A stretch of DNA of 64,000 nt from Acidisarcina sp963790505 (GCA_963790505.1 CAWBOT010000005.1:1054001-1118000); one strand, 5' to 3'. Counted from the stretch's first letter, positions 8,947 to 18,855 are shown. Notes: generated from the sequence alone by a model not told the origin. A program made the numbers and translations.

Positions 8947-8974
8947 TGTAGGCTTCCGGCGCGCGAGTTGTCAA
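8945..8974 (-). promoter_or_regulatory. groES-groEL promoter
   Basis: On the minus strand: -35 TTGACA (8974-8969), 18-base spacer, -10 TACATT (8950-8945). The -35 is a perfect consensus hexamer and the -10 runs into the CIRCE operator. Confidence 0.8.
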
Positions 8975-9171
8975 GCGACAATTCCGGAATATGAGCGGAC
9001 TGCGCTCATATTCGTATTGGTTCAATCTTTTCAGCAATTTAGCCAGCTTTCTGCCGCGCTCAAGCGGAGTCTCGCAGCCATTTCTCAAAGCCGTTTCCTT
9101 AGAGATTCGATGAAAGTTGGGTTTTGCGGCAGGTGGAATTCCGCCCCAAAGCCGGCTCATCAGGGGGTGGC

Positions 9172-9201
9172 TTGACAGCCGTTGTGCGGCGGCAATATGG
9201 T
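9172..9201 (+). promoter_or_regulatory. Probable promoter of the pullulanase gene
   Basis: TTGACA at 9172-9177, an 18-base spacer and TATGGT at 9196-9201, about 110 bases upstream of the ATG at 9312. The -35 is perfect and the -10 matches four of six positions. Confidence 0.55.
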
Positions 9202-9311
9202 GACGGGCGCTGCAACTAAGACTCCGAAATCAGTTCGGCACGACGCGCCCCTTAATCGATAGGAAGATCGACGCCAAACGAAAGCTTCACCCTCTTTTTG
9301 GAGAGCCACCC

Positions 9312-12300
9312 ATGAAATCCAGGATTTTCACTGCGCAGCGCTTGAGCAGAGCTGCGTTCGCTTTGCTTGCGCTCGTGCTGGCGATCGTTCCATTCGATTC
9401 GGCGATCGCTCAAATTCCTGCCGGACACATCCGCATCCACTACCACCGGCCCGATGGGGTTTATAGCGGATGGACGGTCTACGCCTTCGATGGGACGACC
9501 GAAGACACCAACAACTATGGCGGCGGCCCGGTACAGGTGACCGGAACCGACAGCTATGGGGCGTATTTTGATGTGGGGGTTCAGTCTGGCACGCAGGAGG
9601 TTGGGCTGATCATTCACAACCCGACTGCGCCGGGGGGAGATGTCAAAGATCCGGGACCGAATGAGTTTGTCGATCCGGCGACGCAAGGCAACGAGTATTG
9701 GGCTTATAGCGGCATCGGCAAGCTCTATAACACTGCAATCAGCCTTAGCAGTCCGAACGCGCTGTTGCCGGGATACGCGCGCATTCACTACTACCGGCCT
9801 GACGGCAATTACGCGAACTGGTCGGTCTATGCGTTTAACGATACCGCCGAATATACGGGCGACTACAACAGCGGTCTGACGTTCGTCACCAGCTACGACG
9901 CATATGGCGCGTATTACGACATCGGCCTGATTCCAAATGCAAAGGACCTCGGATTTATCGTTCACAACACCTCGACTGGTGTGAAAGATCCGGGACCGGA
10001 CATGCATCTGGACGTGGCGACGAACCTTCAGGCGTGGGTTATCTCAGGAAATGCGAACGTCTTCACGATGACGCCGACGCCGGCCGAGATCCTGGCGAGC
10101 CTGCTCAATGTGCAGCAGGCTTATTGGATGGACCGCAGCCGGGTTGCAATCCAGGCGCAATATGCGCAGAGCGGCGATACCTATTTCATCTCGTCGAGCC
10201 TGACCGGCGGCCTGACGGTCACGACGACAGGCATCACCGGAGGTACGAACATTCCGCTGACCGTCGGCGGAGCCTTGACAGCGGAAGAACTGGCGCGCTA
10301 TCCGCAGCTTGCCGGCTACACGGTACTGCAGTTGCCGCCGAACACGCTGCTGCCTGCGGTGCAGAGCGCTCTCAAAGGGCAGCTTGCCTTCTCGGCGATT
10401 GGGTCGAACGGGCAGGTGCAATATGCGACGGGATTGCAGATCGCGGGCGTGCTGGATGACCTCTACTACTATCCGGGCAAGCTGGGAGTGGTCTTCCACC
10501 ATCAGGACCGGCGCGGCTGGCATGACTGGGACGATGACGAAGACTGCGATCTAAAGATCAAGGTCTGGGCGCCGACGGCGCAGAGTGTCTCGCTGCAGAT
10601 CTTCAATCACGCGGCGGACACGGCTCCAGCGGCGACTCTGCCTATGCATAATCACAATGGCGTGTGGGTCGCTCGCGGTAAGCCGGGGTGGCAGGGCAAG
10701 TACTACCTCTATAGCGTGAATGTCTGGGTGCCGGCGGATTCGGCGGTCGATACGAATGTGACGAGCGATCCATATTCGGTCGACATCGCGCTGAACGGAA
10801 CCAAGAGCCGGATCACCGATCTCGACTCGGAGGAGACGAAGCCGTTTGGCTGGGATTGGAACTTCGCTCCTCCGCTGCGCAGCTTGAGCGATCTGAGCTT
10901 GTATGAGCTGCATATTCGCGACTTCAGCATCGACGACCCGACCGTGCCCGCGGACCACCGCGGCATGTACGAGGCCTTTGCGGATGAAAATTCGAACGGC
11001 ATGAGGCATCTTCGCTCGCTGGCCGATGCCGGCCTGAAGGCAGTCCACATTCTGCCTTCGTTCCACTTTGCCAGCGTGAATGAGGATAAGAGCACATGGA
11101 TCATTCCGAGCGGGCTTGGCGCGTATCCGGCGGACGGCGAGCAGCAACAAGCTGCGGTCACAGCGAGCCAGACGAATCCGGCCTACAACTGGGGCTATGA
11201 TCCGGTGCATTACATGACGCCCGAGGGCAGCTATGCCATCAATCCCGACAACCGGGTGCGCGAATATCGCACCATGGTCGCTGGTCTGCATAACGCAGGG
11301 CTGCGGGTCGTTCAGGACGTGGTCTTCAACCACACCAACGCCAGTGGCGAAGGGCCGAACTCGAATCTGGATGAGGTGGTTCCGGGCTACTATCACCGGC
11401 TCGACGCGAACGGAGCACTGGAGAACGGGTCGTGCTGCCCGGACACTGCGCCTGAACACCTGATGATGGAGAAGCTGGTCATCGATACTCTCGTGCTCAA
11501 TGCGCGGGAGTACAAGATCGACGGCTTCCGCTTCGACATTATGAGCTTCATGTTCACGTACAACATGCAGCACATTCAGGCGGCCCTGGGGGCGCTGACT
11601 CCGGAGAGGGACGGCGTCGACGGATCGAAGATCTACCTTTATGGCGAGGGCTTCAACTTCGGCGATACCGCGAACAACCAGATCGGGCCGAACGCCTCGC
11701 AAGTCAACCTGTACGGCTTCGGCATTGGCACATTCAACGACCGGATTCGCGATGGCATTCACGGAGGCAGTCCGTTCACTGACGAGCGTGTTCAGGGGTT
11801 CGCAACCGGACTGTTCAGCGACCCGAGCGACTTCACGAACAGCGGCATGACGCCGACCCAGCAACAGGCGCAGTTGCTGCAATACACCGACTGGATCGAT
11901 GTTGGCCTGACCGGAAACCTGCGCGACTATACCTTTGTCGACAGTGCAGGTGCGGCGGTTACCGGGGCCGAGGTCAGTTACAACGGCCAGCCGACTGGCT
12001 ATACGAAAACGCCGATCGAGGCAGTGAACTATGCCTCGGTCCACGACAACCAGGACCTCTTTGACCAGGTGCAGTTGAAGTCCAGCTACAGCGACAGCAT
12101 TGCAACGCGTGCGCGACGGCAGGTTGTGGCGATGGCGCTGGTGACTCTGGGCGAGGGGATTCCTTTCTACCAGGGCGGCGACGATCTGCTGCGTTCGAAG
12201 GACATGGATCAGAACAGCTACAACTCCGGCGATTGGTTCAACAAGATCGACTGGAGCGGCAAGACGGCGAACTGGGGCATTGGGCTGCCGATCGCCAGCC

Positions 12301-12758
12301 AGAACCAGGCGCAGTGGCCGATCATGACGCCGCTGCTGAGCAACTCGGCGTACACTCCGCTGCCGAAGAACATTGCCTATAGCGAGGCTGCGTTCAACGA
12401 GCTGTTGAGAATTCGCTACAGCTCGCAACTCTTCCGGCTGCCTGATGAGCCGACGATCCAGTCGGACCTGACCTTCCTGAATACCGGACCGAACCAGACT
12501 CCGGGCGTGATCGTGATGAAGCTGGATGAGCACGGCGGCGACTTCGGGATTTACAAGCACATCGTCGTTGTCTTCAATGCCACCAACGCTTCGGTGAACT
12601 TCACCAATAGCGCGCTCGAGGGGTTGGCGCTGCAGCTGCATCCGATACAGGCGGCGTCGGCTGATCCGATCACGCGGGAATCGACGTTTGACTCTCACAC
12701 CGGGACGGCGAAGGTGCCGGCTCTGACTACGGCGGTGTTTGTGAGCGAGAGCCGCTAG
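9312..12758 (+). CDS. pulA: Secreted type I pullulanase (GH13) with two N-terminal CBM41 domains
   Basis: The 1148-residue protein has a signal peptide (to about residue 34, SAIAQ), then two tandem starch-binding CBM41/PUD modules, each starting with IRIHYHRPDG or ARIHYYRPDG and containing a DPGP motif. After a linker and a CBM48-like region (KIKVWAPTAQSVSLQIF) comes the GH13 barrel. The pullulanase landmark YNWGYDPVHY is present, as are the four GH13 regions: DVVFNHTN (about 669), GFRFDIMSF with the nucleophile Asp (about 742), YLYGEGF with the acid Glu (about 779) and SVHDNQD (about 912). It cuts alpha-1,6 links in pullulan and branched starch outside the cytoplasm. It is flanked by its own promoter and terminator, so it is probably monocistronic. 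Confidence 0.95.
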   Translation: MKSRIFTAQRLSRAAFALLALVLAIVPFDSAIAQIPAGHIRIHYHRPDGVYSGWTVYAFDGTTEDTNNYGGGPVQVTGTDSYGAYFDVGVQSGTQEVGLIIHNPTAPGGDVKDPGPNEFVDPATQGNEYWAYSGIGKLYNTAISLSSPNALLPGYARIHYYRPDGNYANWSVYAFNDTAEYTGDYNSGLTFVTSYDAYGAYYDIGLIPNAKDLGFIVHNTSTGVKDPGPDMHLDVATNLQAWVISGNANVFTMTPTPAEILASLLNVQQAYWMDRSRVAIQAQYAQSGDTYFISSSLTGGLTVTTTGITGGTNIPLTVGGALTAEELARYPQLAGYTVLQLPPNTLLPAVQSALKGQLAFSAIGSNGQVQYATGLQIAGVLDDLYYYPGKLGVVFHHQDRRGWHDWDDDEDCDLKIKVWAPTAQSVSLQIFNHAADTAPAATLPMHNHNGVWVARGKPGWQGKYYLYSVNVWVPADSAVDTNVTSDPYSVDIALNGTKSRITDLDSEETKPFGWDWNFAPPLRSLSDLSLYELHIRDFSIDDPTVPADHRGMYEAFADENSNGMRHLRSLADAGLKAVHILPSFHFASVNEDKSTWIIPSGLGAYPADGEQQQAAVTASQTNPAYNWGYDPVHYMTPEGSYAINPDNRVREYRTMVAGLHNAGLRVVQDVVFNHTNASGEGPNSNLDEVVPGYYHRLDANGALENGSCCPDTAPEHLMMEKLVIDTLVLNAREYKIDGFRFDIMSFMFTYNMQHIQAALGALTPERDGVDGSKIYLYGEGFNFGDTANNQIGPNASQVNLYGFGIGTFNDRIRDGIHGGSPFTDERVQGFATGLFSDPSDFTNSGMTPTQQQAQLLQYTDWIDVGLTGNLRDYTFVDSAGAAVTGAEVSYNGQPTGYTKTPIEAVNYASVHDNQDLFDQVQLKSSYSDSIATRARRQVVAMALVTLGEGIPFYQGGDDLLRSKDMDQNSYNSGDWFNKIDWSGKTANWGIGLPIASQNQAQWPIMTPLLSNSAYTPLPKNIAYSEAAFNELLRIRYSSQLFRLPDEPTIQSDLTFLNTGPNQTPGVIVMKLDEHGGDFGIYKHIVVVFNATNASVNFTNSALEGLALQLHPIQAASADPITRESTFDSHTGTAKVPALTTAVFVSESR

Positions 12759-12777
12759 TCGCGAAACGAAGTCATTG

Positions 12778-12826
12778 AGCCCACCTGAACTCCTGAATGA
12801 GGGGAGTTTGGGTGGGCTTTGCTTTT
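12778..12826 (+). terminator. Terminator after pulA
   Basis: AGCCCACCTGAACTCC pairs imperfectly with GGGGAGTTTGGGTGGGCT and is followed by TTGCTTTT. It lies 20 bases after the pulA stop, between convergent genes. Confidence 0.85.
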
Positions 12827-12872
12827 GCTCGAAGGAACTTGCGAAGTAGAGCTGTTCAGGTTCGTGAACTTT

Positions 12873-13349
12873 TCATTTTGAGGATTTTCCCGTCGGGAGG
12901 CCATAGCCGGCGAGCAGCACCATCCATATATAGACAACTTGCATGGCGAGGCGCACCGGGACGCTGGGCATCTGGAGTCCGCCGAAGGTCTGGCCGGCGA
13001 CCCAGATATTTGCGGGGAAGACGAGGACCATGAGGATAGAAATCCAGAAGGCTGCGCTTCTTCGCAGAAGAGGGACGAAAAGGCCGAATGCTCCGATGAC
13101 TTCGAGGACTCCGGTAAAGAGGACGAAGAAGATTGGCGACGGCGCAACCGGAGGGATCATGGCCGTTGCCTCGTTGCGGTGCAGATAGTGGATCTCCACT
13201 GCGGAGATGAGCAAGGGCAGCGCGACGAAAATGCGCAGCAGGAATTGCGGGACGCCGAACTGCTTGTAGCGTCCGCGAGCGAGCAGGAAGAACAAGACGA
13301 TGGCGGCGATGAGGATGACGAAAGAGACCAGGAAGGGTGTCGCGTCCAT
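12873..13349 (-). CDS. DoxX-like small integral membrane protein
   Basis: The 158-residue protein has four or five hydrophobic segments: LVSFVILIAAIVLFFLLA, LLRIFVALPLLISAVEI, IFFVLFTGVLEVIGAFGLF, FWISILMVLVFPANIWVAG and VVYIWMVLLAGYGL. The pattern of a Gly-rich third helix followed by PANI-VAG fits the DoxX/DUF4870-type superfamily of small four-helix membrane proteins. Its function is unknown; relatives are tied to respiratory or redox stress roles. It lies upstream of nothing on its own strand, and the next gene on this strand is separated by a dispersed repeat. Confidence 0.7.
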   Translation of the reverse strand: MDATPFLVSFVILIAAIVLFFLLARGRYKQFGVPQFLLRIFVALPLLISAVEIHYLHRNEATAMIPPVAPSPIFFVLFTGVLEVIGAFGLFVPLLRRSAAFWISILMVLVFPANIWVAGQTFGGLQMPSVPVRLAMQVVYIWMVLLAGYGLPTGKSSK

Positions 13350-13407
13350 GAGGGGGTGTCTCCTTTGATCTTGCCCATTCGAACCGGCTCGGGTCTAGAG
13401 GATTGTG

Positions 13408-13485
13408 GGCCTCCGCGGCTGAAGCCGTACAAATTTATCCTCGCTCATGGCACGACTGAAGCCGCTCCCCTTCAAGAACAACAGG
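13408..13485. repeat. Dispersed repeat, family C, copy 1
   Basis: Contains CGGCTGAAGCCG, then TTTATCC, CATGGCACGACTGAAG and CCCCTTCAAGA. The same ordered blocks occur at 55471-55548. Both copies lie in gaps between genes. Confidence 0.65.
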
Positions 13486-13499
13486 CCGGTTGAATCCCG

Positions 13500-14849
13500 C
13501 TAAGCGCCGAAGATGTTGGTGTCGATGAACTGGTTGCGGAACTTGCCTTGCGGGTCGTATTGCTTCACTAGCGCCTGGAATTGCGGAATGTTGCCGTAGA
13601 CCTGAGCGAGGCGGGCGGGCGGCATGGTGAAGACCTTTCCCCAGTGCGGACGGGCGTTGAAGGGCGCGAGCTTCTCTTCGATTAGCGGCAGGATTTTGTG
13701 GACTTCTTCCGACTCCGGCTTCCAGGTGAAGTGGATGGCCATCGAGTCCTGGCGCTAGGCGGGGCTCATCAGCAGATCGTCGGCGGCGATGCAGCGGATT
13801 TCGGTGATGAAGAGGTGGGGCGTGATCTTGTCCTTGAGCTGCTCGACGGCGAGGATTGCCTCGTAGCCGCGCGAACGAGGGACGAAGTATTCGGTCTGGA
13901 TCTCTGCGCCGCTTGACGGGGTGAAGTTCATCCGGAAGTGTGGCAGACGCTCGTACCACGGCCCGGGGATGCCCATCTGCTCGGTGCAGGGCGTGGCGTC
14001 GTGGCTGGGGATGGGGTGAAGCTTGCGCTTCTGGACGGTTGCTCCGTAGAACTCGGGCGCCATTTGGAATGGGATGTTGGGATCAACTTTGCTCTTGATC
14101 CATACCTGGCCCATGCGGTGGTTCTGCCAGTCGGTGAACATGCTCACGCTGTAACCGCTGCCCATGATGGTGTCGAGGTTGTGCTGGAGCTGATCGATGT
14201 TGAGGCCTTCGTAGACGACCTGCCGAACCTGGAAGGTCGGCACCATATTCAAAGTGATCTTCGTGACGACGCCGAGCGAGCCGAGGTGAACGACTGATTT
14301 GTTGAAGCTTTCGCCATCCCTGGCTTTGGAGAGTTTCACGATCTGGCCATCGGCGGTGATGATCTCCATGCCGGAGACGGCCGTCGCCAGGTTGCCGTTC
14401 TTCTCGCCGGAGCCGTGGGTCGCGGTCGCGCAGGCGCCCACCGCGGTGATGTGGGGCAGCGAGGCTAGATTGTGCAGCGCATATCCCTTTTTGTCTATAT
14501 AAGGTGCGAGGATGCCGTAGCGGACGCCGGCACCGACGGTGACCGTCTTTGCATCGGCGTCGATGTCCATGGAGTCGAGCGCGGTGAGCGAAATCTGTGC
14601 TGCAGTGCTGTCGGCGATGGCATTGAAGCAGTGGCGGCTGCCAAGAGCGCGGAGCCTGGGCGTGTTCTTCACAGCCTGCTGGGCTTCGGCGACGCTCTTC
14701 GGACTCAGAAGGTTATCGGTGTGATAGGTGAGATTGCCGGCCCAATTGGTGCGGCCAGCCTGGGCTTCCGCGTCGCTGGAGGCGAAACCCGATAGCAATG
14801 TGCTGGTGAGGAACGCGCCGGAGGTCTTCAAGAATTCTCTCTTATTCAT
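13500..14849 (-). pseudogene. FAD-dependent alditol/L-gulonolactone oxidase-like gene with an in-frame TAG
   Basis: Residues 1-364 carry a Tat-like leader (NKREFLKTSGAFLTSTLLSG), the FAD-binding PCMH fold (RALGSRHCFNAI, then THGSG) and the start of the ALO domain. A TAG at 13755-13757 (minus strand) interrupts the frame after LLMSPA. Reading straight on, in the same frame, gives RQDSMAIHFTW and the conserved ending NARPHWGKVF, the C-terminal active-site region of alditol oxidases. The joined length of 449 residues is normal for the family, and the stop falls where relatives typically have an aromatic residue (one base from TAC or TAT). Without the last 80 residues the enzyme should be inactive. 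It could be a true nonsense mutation, a sequencing error or read-through. It follows the methyltransferase gene directly (stop and start four bases apart). Confidence 0.8.
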
Positions 14850-14852
14850 AAA

Positions 14853-15530
14853 TTATCCCGAGCGAGGATTGTACTCAAAAAGAGCGTTGCACCACAGTTC
14901 GCTGCGCAGAAGACCGGCGAGGCGAGGCTCGCTGTGACGCAGTTCGAGCCCTGCCCGGTCGAATTGGCTCGCGTAATCAGGCAGCTTGTGAACCTTCAAT
15001 CCGGTGACCAGGCCGAATAACCAATATAGGGCGGTAATGATCGCACGCGAGAGATATCGCGCCGCCGGCCGTTGAGGGATGGCGAACTCCGAGACCAGCC
15101 AGGTTGCGCCGGGCGTCAGGTGGGGCGTGATTCTGGAAATCAGCGCGTCGATATCTCTTTCAGAGAAGCAGTCGAGGAAGAAGTGGGTGACGACCAGGTC
15201 ATAGGCGCCCTCGGGTGCGAAGTCGAGGGCGTTGATTTGCCGGGTTCGCAGCCGTTCGCTCGCCGATGGACCGAGGCGTGCGGCTCGCCGGGTGAGCAGA
15301 TGGAGCATGGCGGCGCTGGAGTCGATCGCGTCGACTATGATTTGCCGGTTGGTGGTCAGGAGACGTGCGGTGAAGCGTCCGTCGCCGTCGCCGAGGATGA
15401 GGGCGCGGTGGTGGTTTCCGAGTTCGCCGAGGAAATGGAAACGGGAGCGCTCGAGGAAGGGGCCGAAGGTGAGGTATTCGAGCCAGCGGTAAGGGCGGGC
15501 GATGGGGTCAAAGTTAGGGGGCTTCGCCAT
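14853..15530 (-). CDS. Class I SAM-dependent methyltransferase
   Basis: Starting at the ATG at 15530 the protein has 225 residues. It shows a Rossmann methyltransferase core: HHRALILGDGDGRFTARLL (motif I, a variant of the Gly-rich loop), IIVDAIDSSAAML (acidic residue at the end of strand 2) and YDLVVTHFFLDCFSERDI (motif IV). The N-terminus NFDPIARPYRWLEYLTFG resembles UbiE-like enzymes. The start codon overlaps the stop of the upstream membrane-protein gene (TGATG), so they are translationally coupled. The substrate is not identifiable; coupling to a UbiA-like protein hints at a lipid or quinone substrate, which is inference. Confidence 0.8.
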   Translation of the reverse strand: MAKPPNFDPIARPYRWLEYLTFGPFLERSRFHFLGELGNHHRALILGDGDGRFTARLLTTNRQIIVDAIDSSAAMLHLLTRRAARLGPSASERLRTRQINALDFAPEGAYDLVVTHFFLDCFSERDIDALISRITPHLTPGATWLVSEFAIPQRPAARYLSRAIITALYWLFGLVTGLKVHKLPDYASQFDRAGLELRHSEPRLAGLLRSELWCNALFEYNPRSG

Positions 15531-16450
15531 CAGACTAGAAATGGCAGAAACAACAACGGCGTGAGCAGAACGGCGTCGGCGGCGATGCGCAGGCCCATCG
15601 GAGAGAATCTCGCGCGTCGCCCGTCGATCACGGCGAAACACATTGCGGTGAGGGTGGCTGCGAGATAGATGGCCGAGGTCGAGGATGAGTTCGGCGGCGA
15701 GCGCCAGAATTCAACAGCGCAGAAAGTCACCGAGATTGCGGTGAGCCAGTAAGCTGCGAGGCGGAAGTGTTCGGCAGTCCAGCGGGTGGTCGAATGAGCG
15801 TCGGGCGATTGCAGCTTGCCCCTGGGAGCGAGGTTTTCCCAGCGTTCGATGGCCACGCAGTTGAGCCAGCAGAGTGCGGCGAAGACGGCGATCGCGGGAA
15901 GCAGTGTGACTCGGCCGCTCTGCAGGCGCGACCAGGCCGGGACCGCTGTTGCCGCGGCGAAGACGAGGCCGACAGCGAGCTCCTTGGGCAGCCACGCGCT
16001 GGGCTTCGTTCCCGGTTTATGGACGATGCCGAGATAGGCGAGTGCGATGAGGAAGAGCACGGTGTCTTCGTAGCGAGCGGCGGGGGACATTCGGGCAACG
16101 ATCAGCCAGATCAGGCCAGCGCCGACGGTAATTGCCGCTGCGGTAAAGGCGTTGCGGTGCCGCGCATGGAAGAGATGCCGTTGCCGCAGCGGTACGATGG
16201 GGTTGGCGCGGAGTCCGTCGAGGAGTCGATCTGCGACGTAGACGAGCCAGGTACCGAGGGCGAGCAGCAAAGGAGCGTGCCAGGGTAGATCGATCCGCAT
16301 GGCACGGGCAAAGAACCACGACCAGAGGGCGGCGACCGTTGGCGCGTCAAGGCTGAGGAGATGCCAGGCCTCGAGGATAGTGATGTGAGATGGGGATGCC
16401 GTCGTTCGAAGTTCTTTGCGAGGTGAGGCGGAATCGACGGCGGTAGCCAC
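15530..16450 (-). CDS. UbiA-like polytopic membrane protein
   Basis: The 306-residue protein has eight or so hydrophobic segments. The block LLLALGTWLVYVADRLLDG places Asp residues (ADRLLD) where UbiA prenyltransferases carry their first Asp-rich motif, but the match is partial and the second Asp-rich motif is not clear. A UbiA-superfamily origin is therefore likely, with prenyltransferase activity unproven. It is the first gene of a three-gene unit with the methyltransferase and the oxidase, overlapping the former by one base. Such a set could build or modify a lipid-linked compound. It could also be an unrelated membrane protein. Confidence 0.55.
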   Translation of the reverse strand: MATAVDSASPRKELRTTASPSHITILEAWHLLSLDAPTVAALWSWFFARAMRIDLPWHAPLLLALGTWLVYVADRLLDGLRANPIVPLRQRHLFHARHRNAFTAAAITVGAGLIWLIVARMSPAARYEDTVLFLIALAYLGIVHKPGTKPSAWLPKELAVGLVFAAATAVPAWSRLQSGRVTLLPAIAVFAALCWLNCVAIERWENLAPRGKLQSPDAHSTTRWTAEHFRLAAYWLTAISVTFCAVEFWRSPPNSSSTSAIYLAATLTAMCFAVIDGRRARFSPMGLRIAADAVLLTPLLFLPFLV

Positions 16451-16489
16451 CTATTTATTGTAAGTCGGTGGTTTGAGGAAGCATTCGTG

Positions 16490-16520
16490 AAACTGCAGGT
16501 TCCTTCGGCTGCGCTCAAGA
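16490..16520. repeat. Dispersed repeat, family B, copy 1
   Basis: AAACTGCAGGT followed by TCCTTCGGCTGCGCTCA. Further copies lie at 35179-35217 and 35509-35550. This copy sits between the UbiA-like gene and the end of ppk. Confidence 0.6.
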
Positions 16521-16578
16521 CAAGCTCTTCGACTACGCCGCTGCGCGGCTCCGCCTCATGATGCCAAGATGTTCGCTT

Positions 16579-18855
16579 CTAGACTGCGACTGCTTCTGGG
16601 ACCGGATCAGACTTGGCAGGCAGAGGTTTGCGGGTCGCCTTTTTCGCAGCCAGAGGTTTGGCGACGCGTTTCGTTTTTTCCGGAGGGGCGACCGATGCTT
16701 TCGGAATATCTCCAACGCTGGCTTTGCCTTCGGCAAGCTGGATCAGGAAGCTCTGGGCATCGAAGGGCGCTTCAGACTTGTAAGGTTCGGTGCTCTTCGC
16801 ATATTTGTAGGAGCCATCCGACAGCTCGAGGCGCGCCTTGACGTTGTCGGCGAGGAAGGCGGCGAGGATCTCGTCGCGGAGGCGGGCGCGGAGGGCGGCA
16901 TCCTTGATAGGGAAGACGACTTCGCAGCGTTCGAAGAGATTGCGGGCGAGCCAGTCGGCGCTGCCGCAGTAGATCTCCTCCTGGCCGCCGTTGGCAAAGT
17001 AGAAGATGCGGCTATGTTCGAGGAAACGGCCGACGATAGAGCGGACGCGGATATTCTCGCTCACCCCCTTGAGCCCAGGGCGCAGGGCGGACATGCCGCG
17101 GATGATGAGGTCGATCTGCACGCCCGCCCTGGACGCGGCATAGAGCGCCTCGACGACGCTTGGCTCAAGGAGGGCATTCATCTTGGCGATGATCTGCGCG
17201 GGGCGCCCGGCGGCGGCGTGTTCGGTCTCGCGATGGATGAGGCGAATGAAGGTCTCGGCGAGGGTGAGCGGTGAGACGAGCAACGGGGTGTAGTCGTCGG
17301 ACTCGGAGTGCGCGGTGAGATAGCGGAAGACGTTGTGGACGCTCGCGGTGATCTCCGGGTCAGAGGTCATGAGGCTAATGTCGGTGTAAAAGCGGGCAGT
17401 GGTGGGGTTGTAGTTGCCGGTGCCGAGATGCGCGTAGCGGCGGGTGACGCCGTCTTCGTCGTGGCGGACGAGCAGGGCCAGCTTGCAGTGGGTCTTGAGG
17501 CCGAGGATGCCGTGAAAGACCTGCACACCAGCGTCTTCCAGGTTGCGGGCCCAGCGGATGTTCGAGGCCTCGTCGAAACGTGCCATGAGCTCGACGACGA
17601 CGGTCACTTCCTTGGCCTGGGCGGCGTCGACGAGCGCCTGGAAGATCGGCGAGTCGGAGCTGGTGCGGTAGAGGGTCTGCTTGATCGACAGCACGCGCGG
17701 GTCGGCGGCCGCTGACTGGATGAAGCCGACCACGCCGTCGTAGGAGTCGAAGGGGTGGTGCAGCATAATGTCGCGGCGGCGCAGATCGTCGAAGAGATCG
17801 GTTGCCTGGCGAGAGAGGCGCATCTCCCGCGGCACGAAGGGCTTGAACTTGAGATCGGGCCGGGGAGTATCGCTATAGAGGTTCATCAGCCGCGATAGAT
17901 TCACCGGGCCGTTGGTGCGAAAGACCTGACTTTCCTCAAGCTCGAAGTTGATGCGCAGGCGATCGACGACCTCGGGATCGGCACCCTGTTCAATCTCCAG
18001 GCGGACGGCATCGCCCTTGCGGCGGTTGGAGAGCTCGCTGCGGACCGTCTCCAGCAGATCGCGGGCTTCTTCTTCCTCGAAATAGAGGTTGCTGTTGCGG
18101 GTGACGCGAAAGGCGGCCTTCGAGAGCACCTCATAGCCGCGGTACATGCTGGCGGCGTTCTGCTCGATCAGGTCGTGCAAGAAGATGAAGTCGTGGGTGC
18201 CGATGCTCGAGGGCAGGGAGATGAGGCGCGGCAGGGCGCGAGGGACGGTAACCACGCCGAGCAGTGAATTCTGGCCACCGGCTCCGCGGCGTTTGCGCTT
18301 GAGCAGCAACGCGAGGCACAGGGCCTTGTTGATGACCCGGGGAAAGGGATGGGCGGGGTCGAGGGTGATTGGGGTGAGGAGCGGGTCGACCTCTCTCTGA
18401 TACAAGTCGGTAGCGAAGGCGCAGGCTGTCCGATCCAGATCTTCCCACTTGAGGACGCGGACGCCGGCAGCATGCAACTCGGGCAGGAGTTGCTGGTTCC
18501 AGCAGCGGTATTGCTCTCGGACAAACGAATGGATGTTTTCGCTCAGGCGGTCGAGCGACTCTTGCGGGGTGAGGCCGTCGGCGCGCGGCTCTTTGTAGCC
18601 GTCTTCGATTCGCTGCAGGATACCGGCGACGCGAATCTCCACGAACTCATCGAGGTTGCTGGCGGTGATGGCAAGGAACTTGACGCGTTCGAGCAGGGGA
18701 TTGGAGCTATCGACCGCTTCTTCAAGCACGCGCCGGTTAAAGGCCATCCACGATTCGTCGCGGCCGATGATCAGGCTTTCGGGGCGAGTGGCTGCTTTGC
18801 TCATAGGCGAATAGACCGAAACATCCATAATAAGCGACAAAGCGAATGGTTTCAC
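16579..18855 (-). CDS. ppk: Polyphosphate kinase 1
   Basis: The 758-residue protein matches PPK1 throughout: N-terminal ESWMAFNRRVLEEA, the head domain, then MLHHPFDSYDGVVGFIQSA, ADPRVLSIKQTLYRTSSDS and ELMARFDEASNIRWARNLE. The phospholipase-D-like core motifs GLKTHCKLALL and YAHLGTGNYNPTTARFYTD follow, carrying the catalytic His residues. It makes polyphosphate from ATP reversibly. A basic Lys/Ala/Pro-rich tail of about 50 residues extends the C-terminus. The N-terminus is uncertain: the GTG at 18855 and ATGs at 18828 and 18801 are all in frame and none has a convincing Shine-Dalgarno. No ppx gene is adjacent. Confidence 0.95.
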   Translation of the reverse strand: MKPFALSLIMDVSVYSPMSKAATRPESLIIGRDESWMAFNRRVLEEAVDSSNPLLERVKFLAITASNLDEFVEIRVAGILQRIEDGYKEPRADGLTPQESLDRLSENIHSFVREQYRCWNQQLLPELHAAGVRVLKWEDLDRTACAFATDLYQREVDPLLTPITLDPAHPFPRVINKALCLALLLKRKRRGAGGQNSLLGVVTVPRALPRLISLPSSIGTHDFIFLHDLIEQNAASMYRGYEVLSKAAFRVTRNSNLYFEEEEARDLLETVRSELSNRRKGDAVRLEIEQGADPEVVDRLRINFELEESQVFRTNGPVNLSRLMNLYSDTPRPDLKFKPFVPREMRLSRQATDLFDDLRRRDIMLHHPFDSYDGVVGFIQSAAADPRVLSIKQTLYRTSSDSPIFQALVDAAQAKEVTVVVELMARFDEASNIRWARNLEDAGVQVFHGILGLKTHCKLALLVRHDEDGVTRRYAHLGTGNYNPTTARFYTDISLMTSDPEITASVHNVFRYLTAHSESDDYTPLLVSPLTLAETFIRLIHRETEHAAAGRPAQIIAKMNALLEPSVVEALYAASRAGVQIDLIIRGMSALRPGLKGVSENIRVRSIVGRFLEHSRIFYFANGGQEEIYCGSADWLARNLFERCEVVFPIKDAALRARLRDEILAAFLADNVKARLELSDGSYKYAKSTEPYKSEAPFDAQSFLIQLAEGKASVGDIPKASVAPPEKTKRVAKPLAAKKATRKPLPAKSDPVPEAVAV

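Noticed and set aside
8840..9160. A 106-codon minus frame upstream of groES
   Set aside because: It would cover the CIRCE operator and the promoter; no ribosome site or family match.
10551..12698. A 715-codon open frame antisense to the pullulanase
   Set aside because: Arg/Val/His-rich shadow of a clear GH13 gene, no signal peptide or known domain.
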